IMG/VR virus record: IMGVR_UViG_3300020156_000455
Location: 1-45,746 of that record
Strand: one strand, 5' to 3'
Length of the DNA stretch: 45,746 nucleotides
Source of the DNA: a virus
Part shown: one piece after another, positions 40,242 to 45,746 of the stretch
Numbering within the stretch: the first letter of the stretch is position 1
How the letters are laid out: each line of letters starts with the position of its first letter
The notes under the pieces: generated by a model
Seen by the model: the letters and a program-made list of their open reading frames with translations, nothing else
What the model was told of the DNA's origin: nothing
Database searches by the model: none
Made by a program: the position numbers and the translations under genes

Positions 40242-40725
40242 TAAATCCGTCTCTTACGAGTTAGCGCCGTCCTCGGGGCTCATTGATACACGTCATGTCC
40301 CGAAGCAGCGAGGATATCTCAAGGCCCGGCAACAATTCTTGGCCATTTGCAGCTCACTGCTACTTCTCTATTAGCCCACAATGCCGGACTCTGCCCACCT
40401 GCTGGAGAAATCAAGCCTTTTGGCATGGCCTACAGAAACCGCTCTTCTTGGTCGCTTAGAAATTGCTACGCAGCACTGTGCTACACCAACTAAGTTCAAC
40501 GTACTGGGCTTTGATGCGGTCTTGGATCCAATCCATCGGACCTAACCAGCTAGGGCCGTTGTCGGCTGAAACGGATACTCGCACGGTGAGCAATGACGTT
40601 GCAGCGCCGCTGGGTTGAGAGCTGAGTTAATTCGCGAACCGATCTTCTATCCACTGTAAATCAATAAACAGATAGCCAAGCTGTTTCCCGGTGGGATCGG
40701 TAAGGAGATTGACGTTCATGATGTT

Positions 40726-40755
40726 TTTAGGGCAGATTTAGGGCAAATTTAGGGC
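40726..40755 (+). repeat. Three TTTAGGGC repeats at 11-bp spacing
   Basis: TTTAGGGC at 40726-40733, 40737-40744 and 40748-40755, each one helical turn (11 bp) apart. They lie 82 bp before a tRNA T-arm-like fragment. Phased short repeats next to an attachment-like site resemble integrase arm-type sites (inference). Confidence 0.5.
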
Positions 40756-40836
40756 CGCAATAGACCGCATGACGCCAAAGGTTCGGACGTTAAAACCCTT
40801 TTTTGTTGGCCTTAAGCGGCCTGCGATATCGACAGA

Positions 40837-40860
40837 AGGGGTTCGAATCCCTATCCAGAC
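40837..40860 (+). other. tRNA T-arm-like fragment
   Basis: AGGGGTTCGAATCCCT (40837-40852) has the GTTCGAATC T-loop and complementary flanks, followed by ATCCAGAC. No other tRNA parts are present, so it is a fragment, of the kind left at island attachment sites. Confidence 0.45.
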
Positions 40861-40922
40861 TTTGGAAGTGGGCAGGTCCTAATGTCGCGGGGATGCTGCA
40901 ATTGCCTTGAACCTATCACCGC

Positions 40923-41171
40923 TTACAATTCTACACTGAATCCGCTGAGGCCCACGCCCTCGGCAAAACGTCCCACGGCGGTCAAGCTGGCCCAGGTGCG
41001 CAGTGACTCACGTCGCGAGCGCACCGGCACCCAGCGTGCGCCGCTGCCGCCCAGGCGAATCGACAGGCCCTATTCTGGGCCGCCGTTGATCTTGGCCACC
41101 AGGCATTCGCGCACCGCGTGTTGTTCGACCAGGGCGCGCAACACGTCTTCGTGAATACCTTCGCCGATCAC
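40923..41171 (-). pseudogene. GEGIHED gene with one internal stop
   Basis: From a GTG at 41171 the frame reads VIGEGIHEDVLRALVEQHAV and continues to a TAA at 40923, 82 codons, except for a single TAG at codon 34 (41072-41070). After the TAG the frame continues SIRLGGSGARWVP, RTWASLTAVGRFAEGVGLSG, which look like protein. A CAG to TAG change would explain it. The GTG overlaps the stop of the 79-aa gene, so the two form a cassette. The family resembles small plasmid partition-associated proteins, but I am not certain. Confidence 0.6.
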
Positions 41172-41407
41172 TGCTCGTGCTCCTGACGCCGCGCCGTGGC
41201 CGCTGCCTCGAAGGTCTTATACAAACCTTCGATACTGGCCGCGTTCAGCACCTTGACCGTCTCCAGGCCCAGCACAAAACCTTCGGCACGATCACTGGCG
41301 CGAAACAGGTCGTCAGCCGTGTGCGCCAGTTCAATTTGGTGCAGCAGTTTCAGGGTTTGCACCTCCACTGCGTTCGGCAGTTTCAGTGCCGCCAAGGTAT
41401 CAGTCAT
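41168..41407 (-). CDS. Hypothetical protein, 79 aa, intact cassette gene
   Basis: Starts MTDTLAALKLPNAVEVQTLK and includes LLHQIELAHTADDLFRASDR, LETVKVLNAASIEGLYKTFE. A helical acidic protein. A diverged, frameshifted copy lies at 35742-36000. It sits upstream of the GEGIHED pseudogene with a 4-nt overlap. No ribosome-binding site is strong. The function is unknown. Confidence 0.65.
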   Translation of the reverse strand: MTDTLAALKLPNAVEVQTLKLLHQIELAHTADDLFRASDRAEGFVLGLETVKVLNAASIEGLYKTFEAAATARRQEHEQ

Positions 41408-41495
41408 GCGTACTCCCGCGTCCAGAGATCAACCAGATATCGAGGGAATGGTAGACCAGCCCTGGGGGGACCGGCTTCCACGGCCACAAAAAAAG

Positions 41496-41526
41496 GCCCC
41501 CACACCTGAGCCAGGTGTGGGGGCCG
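41496..41526 (-). terminator. Strong terminator/attenuator upstream of the 79-aa gene
   Basis: GGCCCCCACACCT (41496-41508) and AGGTGTGGGGGCC (41514-41526) form a perfect 13-bp stem with A's before it on the plus strand, i.e. a U-run on the minus strand. It sits about 90 nt upstream of the gene start on that strand, so it could be a leader attenuator, or the end of another transcript. Confidence 0.7.
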
Positions 41527-41706
41527 ATTGAACATAGGCTGGAATTACATGCATACCTAAAGATTTATGCGACGCGCCTTAACAGCGACCGGCAGATTGC
41601 GGGTGAGAAATCACAGATGGTCATTTGTCCAACGTCACCGCAGCCGAAAACCAAAAATCTACTTGTGAACTAATCTCTCCCTTCCAAACCCATTAGGTTA
41701 ATCAAC

Positions 41707-42144
41707 ATGTCTACCCCTACGCAAAAAATCGAAATTGCATCCCAACTCCTCGATACCGCCTTGCGTCATTTTTTCAGTGAGCCACCAGAATATTTCGCAA
41801 CGATATGCCTGGCCGGTGCTGCCGAAGAAATACTGGGCAAGCATGTAGAGTCGAAAGGTGGTGAGTCATCATTCAACAGCATGAAGAACGGTGCTGTGCT
41901 TATATCGCAGTTTCTAGAGGGTGAGTCTACCACCGAGAAGGCTATCCATAAGCTAATGAACAAAGCGAAGAATTCGACTAAACACATGGATGGTGGCGAT
42001 GACTCAACCGTCGATTTTGATCCGAAAGCCGAAGCAAAGGATTTGCTAGAGCGAGCGGTGACCAACTATTACCAATTGATGGTGCATTTCGAGCTGAAAG
42101 AAACGGATCTGCTGACTCGTTTCAACAATGAGCGTGGTACGTAG
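41707..42144 (+). CDS. HEPN-like protein A, 145 aa
   Basis: Starts MSTPTQKIEIASQLLDTALR, then PPEYFATICLAGAAEEILGK, with KNSTKH at residues 88-93 and a helical C-terminus (AKDLLERAVTNYYQLMVHFE). The all-helical shape and the polar KNxxKH near the C-terminal helix resemble HEPN-fold proteins, in which an Rx4-6H motif is the ribonuclease site; here the Arg is Lys. The call is tentative. It could be a toxin, antitoxin or defence gene. Confidence 0.55.
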   Translation: MSTPTQKIEIASQLLDTALRHFFSEPPEYFATICLAGAAEEILGKHVESKGGESSFNSMKNGAVLISQFLEGESTTEKAIHKLMNKAKNSTKHMDGGDDSTVDFDPKAEAKDLLERAVTNYYQLMVHFELKETDLLTRFNNERGT

Positions 42145-42247
42145 GGCGGCACTGGCCAGATGGATACAAGGCTCGACCTGATACCTCGTAACGTCAGTGT
42201 TCAGGCCGTACTGTATGCGGTGAATGAACTCAGAGGATCGGATACCC

Positions 42248-42775
42248 ATGAGAACCATGACCATACCGGTAGGCCAACTGATTATTGACGGTCTCGGAGA
42301 TACAGAAAATGCATATGAGTACGTCTACGAGTTGATGCCTCTAATTGGGGAAGTTGTCCTCTGGTTTAATACGCTTGAGGCGGACATCGATCACATCTTG
42401 TGCGGATTCATATCTGACCGAACAGATCAAAAAGGTCTCTTGGTCGTTGGAAATATGATGTATGCCACTAAGCAGGATTTGTTCGAGCGATTCACTTCTG
42501 ATTTTTTCCGTGACAGAGGGGATCAGCCTGCCTGGCTCTCACAGCTCCTTTCAGATCTTCGGGAATGTGGAAGCCTCCGCAACAAGGTGGTTCATGCGAA
42601 TTGGATGCAAACCAATGAGGATGGGTACACCCAAGTCAAAATTAAATTCAGCAAGAGGGGGCTTGAACATGAGCTTGTTCAATTCTCCAAAAATTCGCTC
42701 GAACTCATAGTCGGTAAAATTGAGGCTACGAGAAACCAACTGGATTACCTCAGCATGGAATTTCTACCCTGCTGA
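42248..42775 (+). CDS. HEPN-like protein B, 175 aa
   Basis: Starts MRTMTIPVGQLIIDGLGDTE (an ATG at 42224 adds 8 residues; GAGG lies before the 42248 ATG). Helical (YEYVYELMPLIGEVVLWFNT, LVVGNMMYATKQDLFERFTS) with RNKVVH at residues 111-116, matching the HEPN Rx4H ribonuclease motif at the start of a predicted helix. It lies 103 bp after HEPN-like protein A on the same strand, so the two may be an operon. Confidence 0.6.
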   Translation: MRTMTIPVGQLIIDGLGDTENAYEYVYELMPLIGEVVLWFNTLEADIDHILCGFISDRTDQKGLLVVGNMMYATKQDLFERFTSDFFRDRGDQPAWLSQLLSDLRECGSLRNKVVHANWMQTNEDGYTQVKIKFSKRGLEHELVQFSKNSLELIVGKIEATRNQLDYLSMEFLPC

Positions 42776-42905
42776 TGCGTAGTGGAAGCGAGACAATCTG
42801 ACGGCGGGAGCAGAATTCATTCGGATGCTATAGGCCGATAGATGACTATCGCGAACGCTTAAAAAAGATCCAGTCACTTGCGTTCGCGGGATCAGAGTCA
42901 ACTCT

Positions 42906-43124
42906 CTAGGACTGCCGTATTCGCAGGATCGCATCTCTTAATGCTCGTGCATTTGTGTCCAGTGTTTCCAGGGCCACGACGGCGTTGTCGGCAACATCGT
43001 CTGCGCCAGTCCCTGAGATCCAATTGGTGATCTCTTCGATCGCTGCACCGAGGGCATGCTGGTTGTGCAGAAGCAATGTCAGCGCATCAGCAGTGGCGAT
43101 GTTGGAGGCTGAGTTATCAGGCAT
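42906..43124 (-). CDS. Small paralogous protein B, 72 aa
   Basis: Starts MPDNSASNIATADALTLLLH and continues NQHALGAAIEEITNWISGTG, closely related to the gene at 38212-38430. The following region (43218-43355) also repeats that of the first copy. It is the second of two related small genes in this window. No family recognised. Confidence 0.7.
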   Translation of the reverse strand: MPDNSASNIATADALTLLLHNQHALGAAIEEITNWISGTGADDVADNAVVALETLDTNARALRDAILRIRQS

Positions 43125-43217
43125 GCGATCCATCCTGGGAATGAGGGGTTTGCACAGCCTAGCTCATGCGGCCGCAGTGAGAGGCCGAGATACGCACTCA
43201 TAGCCCCATCTTCCGCA

Positions 43218-43355
43218 CCAAAATAGCGCCTCAGTCCCATCTCAGTCCCATATGGCCTTTTTTCAGACGCCAAAAACCACAAACCCCCGGCTTTCTCTAG
43301 GAAAATCAGGGGTTTGCGTTTGTAGAATATAGCGGTGAAGGAGAGATTCGAACTC
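43218..43355 (-). other. Terminator plus tRNA-3'-end-like fragment (junction copy 2)
   Basis: On the minus strand GAGTTCGAATCTCTCCTTCACC (43355-43335, T-loop then acceptor-like end) is followed by a CAAACCCC...GGGGTTTG hairpin (43280-43316). The AGTCCCATATGGCC block near 43245-43257 is shared with 38535-38545. The block order repeats that of copy 1 next to the paralogous small gene, so this looks like a second copy of the same island-junction unit. Confidence 0.5.
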
Positions 43356-43733
43356 AAATTAATATGGTGCCCTGGATGCTGAACTAGACGACACGAAAAG
43401 CGCCGACTTTCGAGCCTGCGTCAAAACCGTCTTATTGACAGTATCAGCAGTGTCCAGATTGGAGCCGAAAACGCTTGCTTAAAAATTGCTAAGAGATGGG
43501 AAGAAAAAAACGGGATCGTCGAATGAATAATTCTTGATGGTACGCAACTGGTACAGGCTCTTTTAAGGGTGTCACTTCGGCCTTTATTTAAAGGGGCGGG
43601 AGATACAGTGCGTCCAATCCATCATGGGCGCGACAGAGAAACGGCGGAAAAGTGGGGCGGTTTGAGCAACGTTAGAGTGCATGTGTCAATAATTGCGTAA
43701 GCTGCGAGGTCAGACACTATATCAGCACTGTAC

Positions 43734-43756
43734 GATAATTGCTTTAAGCAATTATC
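43734..43756. repeat. Perfect inverted repeat, 11-bp arms
   Basis: GATAATTGCTT (43734-43744), a single T, then AAGCAATTATC (43746-43756). The arms are AT-rich and no T-run follows, so a protein-binding or recombination site is as likely as a terminator. Confidence 0.6.
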
Positions 43757-43788
43757 TGATGCGGGCGTGCGTTCATGAGTTATTAATG

Positions 43789-43808
43789 AGCCCTGAAAAA
43801 AAGGGCTC
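43789..43808. terminator. Hairpin downstream of the ATPase-partner operon
   Basis: GAGCCCT (43789-43795) and AGGGCTC (43802-43808) with an A-rich loop. It lies just beyond the stop of the 252-aa gene (43823) on the minus strand and probably ends that operon. The U-run is weak. Confidence 0.5.
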
Positions 43809-43822
43809 TTAATTATAGGCTT

Positions 43823-44581
43823 TTATCGAAAAAGCTCTTGGCAGGGGCCGGGTACTTCGTGTTCTTCAATTTTAAAGCCATGAAATACAAGTTTATCTGG
43901 GTATGTCGGTTTGAATCTGTAGTATTCATTTCTGGAGCGATGGAAGCCCCAGTAATCCTTCCCGTATTTAATTGATTGAAGCAAAAGGTACTGGGCTTCT
44001 TGCATGTTAAGCGGCATCGCTGCGACAAGTTCTCCCTTCGCTGATTTATATGGTTTTGCTTTGTGTTTGTCGGAGGGTTCGTAGCATGGTACTAGTGGCA
44101 TAAGGGAAATAATCGAGTGAGCATTTGCTACTCTTAATGAATTGCTAGGATTGGAAATCGTGAGAGTTTCGCTCTCTGTTAGTACGCACCCGCCAAGGCT
44201 TAATAGAAAGGTCGTTGTGTTTGACGTTATATTTGAGCAGGCGTGTCCGTCAGTAAAGTGACCGTTATTTTCCATGCGGGACAGCGAGATGTCTCCATTA
44301 GATATGTGGCTGTGTTTTTTTATGAATAAATACCACTTTGTTACAGCGTCCTTGCCAGCACTTGTGCGTCGAACTTCATTCATGGTCTCGCTAAAAGTCT
44401 GTCCTTGGATAAGTATCCGATTTTCCATCTGCTCGTCGTAGGATATTGTTATTCTTTTTGATATAATTGCCGGATGCAAATGGAAAAGAGTTTGCACCAA
44501 ATCTAGTAGTTTGGCTGTCACTTGGCCGATAGAATTGAATTGACTGTTAGCCGAAAGGGAGTTTATGTAAGAGTTATTCAT
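43823..44581 (-). CDS. Unrecognised 252-aa partner of the AAA15 ATPase
   Basis: A 252-aa protein whose ATG (44581) is separated by 1 bp from the ATPase stop, so the two are certainly co-transcribed. It starts MNNSYINSLSANSQFNSIGQ and has a helix (VTAKLLDLVQTLFHLH), central strands (RITISYDEQMENRILIQGQTF split here), a hydrophobic middle (TFLLSLGGCVLTESETLTIS) and a C-terminal region rich in aromatic and charged residues (YWGFHRSRNEYYRFKPTYPD). No nuclease, Toprim or membrane motif is evident. The lower GC than the rest of the window suggests recent transfer. Pairing an AAA15 ATPase with a smaller effector is how several anti-phage systems are built, so this may be the effector. Confidence 0.75.
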   Translation of the reverse strand: MNNSYINSLSANSQFNSIGQVTAKLLDLVQTLFHLHPAIISKRITISYDEQMENRILIQGQTFSETMNEVRRTSAGKDAVTKWYLFIKKHSHISNGDISLSRMENNGHFTDGHACSNITSNTTTFLLSLGGCVLTESETLTISNPSNSLRVANAHSIISLMPLVPCYEPSDKHKAKPYKSAKGELVAAMPLNMQEAQYLLLQSIKYGKDYWGFHRSRNEYYRFKPTYPDKLVFHGFKIEEHEVPGPCQELFR

Positions 44582-44582
44582 T

Positions 44583-45746
44583 TTATAATAGCATCAGGTC
44601 ATTTTCGATTTGATCAAAGAATCCCTCTGGCCAATGGCTGGGTCTTCCATCCTTAGAAATTGTGATTTGGCTGACCTCAGAGTTTTCGAGCTCGGCATCA
44701 CGTGAAAAAGAATTAAGGATGACTTCAGAGCTTTCTATTGTTGAATTTTTTACTGCGAGTCTAATTCCGTTTATTACATGATCACTGTGCGTTTCGATAA
44801 ATACTTGCCTACCGGTCGCCGCGATTAAAGCTAAGAAAACGCCTATTCTGGATTGGCTGAAAGGATGAAGGTGTGCCTCGGGGTTTTCTACAATTATAAG
44901 GCCATCACGCTTTAATGATAATGCAGCTACTATGATAGGAAGCGTGTAGGTCAGCCCGAATCCAATATGTGTAGCCCTTGTCGGCATTTTTGAGGACCCT
45001 GGTGCTCTGACAAAGCGTAGGGTTGTTGAGTCCGTGTTGTGTGATTCTTCAGCGTAAAACCTGGCACCGGGTATGACCCAGTCAAGCATTATGTTACTAA
45101 CTAGGTCTAGGCGACCTTCTGTGTCTATAAGATCTTTTTCTATTTCTTTGTTATCAAGTTTTCGTGCCGAGGTAGCTAATTGCTCCGCTAGGTTGCTACT
45201 CCAGGCATCTATGGTAAAAAAGCTTTTTGCAGAACGAGCGAGGGCCGCGGTAGTGTATTCGCCATGCTTTCCAATAAGACCGCAGATGCTTATGCCCTCA
45301 GTAGGTAAGCTATACGTTACACGCGGCCCTATTCTTTCAGCATTTAAGTAAGCAAAGTTAAGCCCCCGCTCCGAAAGGATTCTAGGAACTGTGCTGGTAC
45401 TTGATAATTGGAGTTTTCGTTCTGAAATTACTTCGCTAGCTTCTCTGTTGATATGGAAGTTATATTCAAACTTCTCTTTCTTGACAGTGAGCCCTAATTT
45501 GATTTTTCTCTCGCACGAAGGGTGAAATACATCTTGTGCTGTCCCGGCTTCGTAAAGAGGGCCGGATAGCATTAAGCTCTCAATTTCTCCCTCTTTATCA
45601 GACGACTGACGAAGTAATAATAATGCTTGTAAAAGACTTGATTTTCCTGATGCATTCGGTCCAGCTAAAATATTCAGGCTTGTAGTTTTAAGTCTGTGCT
45701 CAGTACTTAGTGATTTAAAGCCTTTTACGCGAATTTCTTCTATCAT
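44583..45746 (-). CDS. AAA15/OLD-type ATPase with DUF3696-like C-terminus
   Basis: A complete 387-aa SMC-like ATPase. Walker A GPNASGKSS (29-37), ABC-like signature region IGFGLTYTLP (261-270), Walker B IIVENPEAHLHP (284-295) and H-loop ETHSDH (318-323) are all present. The C-terminus (ITISKDGRPSHWPEGFFDQI) matches the DUF3696 tail of this ATPase group. The ATG lies exactly at the window edge, so any upstream partner is out of view. The middle domain (residues about 60-250) is not recognisable. Such ATPases act as sensors or regulators in defence systems such as PARIS or Septu. Lower GC than the prophage. Confidence 0.88.
   Translation of the reverse strand: MIEEIRVKGFKSLSTEHRLKTTSLNILAGPNASGKSSLLQALLLLRQSSDKEGEIESLMLSGPLYEAGTAQDVFHPSCERKIKLGLTVKKEKFEYNFHINREASEVISERKLQLSSTSTVPRILSERGLNFAYLNAERIGPRVTYSLPTEGISICGLIGKHGEYTTAALARSAKSFFTIDAWSSNLAEQLATSARKLDNKEIEKDLIDTEGRLDLVSNIMLDWVIPGARFYAEESHNTDSTTLRFVRAPGSSKMPTRATHIGFGLTYTLPIIVAALSLKRDGLIIVENPEAHLHPFSQSRIGVFLALIAATGRQVFIETHSDHVINGIRLAVKNSTIESSEVILNSFSRDAELENSEVSQITISKDGRPSHWPEGFFDQIENDLMLL

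Larger units (their letters stand above)
40242..40922. other. Non-coding stretch with island-remnant signals
   Basis: About 680 bp without a convincing gene. It holds three direct TTTAGGGC repeats (40726-40755), a tRNA T-arm-like piece (40837-40852) and, on the minus strand near 40627-40722, a 31-codon frame (MNVNLLTDPTGKQLGYLFID...) that may be a gene remnant. Composition suggests recombined junk between island fragments. Confidence 0.5.
43356..43822. other. Non-coding spacer before the ATPase-partner gene
   Basis: About 470 bp without a convincing gene. It contains a perfect 23-bp inverted repeat (43734-43756) and a hairpin near 43789-43808. It separates the tRNA-like junction from the AT-richer defence-like operon. 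Confidence 0.5.

Overview
The window looks like the chromosome of a Pseudomonas of the fluorescens/putida type. The reasons are the high GC and GC-rich third codon positions, the Pseudomonas-type phage genes, small Pseudomonas-type hypothetical genes, and orphan CheB and YciE-like genes. No search could be run, so family names rest on recognised motifs, gene order and protein character. The window splits into a near-complete prophage (about 1 to 33.6 kb) and a mosaic accessory region (33.6 to 45.7 kb). Prophage early region: a tyrosine integrase (37-1161) faces a leftward operon of nine coupled genes (5278 to 1163) holding two PrtN-like regulators, an HD phosphohydrolase, a KilAC-like DNA-binding protein and unknowns. 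A CI/LexA-like S24 repressor (5367-6014) lies between two promoter regions, each with a pair of near-identical 15-bp palindromes. These control the leftward operon (PL) and the rightward Cro-CII-DksA-primase/helicase-Q operon (PR). A highly structured 300-bp stretch between cro and cII ends in a minus-strand terminator and may be an antisense RNA. Downstream of the VapE-like primase/helicase lie a Q-like antiterminator, a cluster of TGTCCCACC repeats and a terminator that Q may override. Prophage late region: the head module is lambda-like (Nu1/A terminase, gpW, portal B, ClpP-type protease, D, E, FII, Z), preceded by a GTGAAC repeat array that may be part of cos. The tail module is P2-like and contractile (V, W, J, I, fibre, fibre-associated DUF4376-type protein, sheath, tube, a duplicated E with a frameshifted E', tape measure T, U, X, D). 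The result is a lambda-head/P2-tail chimera. The lysis genes are split: a holin lies before terS, while a GH19 endolysin and Rz with a fully embedded Rz1 lie at the far end, followed by a D12 adenine methyltransferase. Several late genes are separated by a recurring cassette of a short GC hairpin, a T-run and a CTGGAG ribosome-binding site. Accessory region: it holds small hypothetical genes, two orphan CheB-type methylesterases (one with a C-terminal zinc-binding extension), a YciE/F-like ferritin-fold protein, and two diverged copies of a gene cassette, one badly frameshifted and one with a single nonsense codon. It also has two paralogous 72-aa genes, each followed by a terminator and a tRNA-3'-end-like fragment, which suggests stacked island junctions. 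The last 4 kb has two HEPN-like proteins and an AT-richer two-gene operon: an AAA15/OLD-type ATPase with a DUF3696-like tail and an unrecognised 252-aa partner. This operon is the best candidate for an undescribed defence system. The window starts just before the integrase and ends on the ATPase start codon, so attL and anything upstream of the ATPase operon are out of view.
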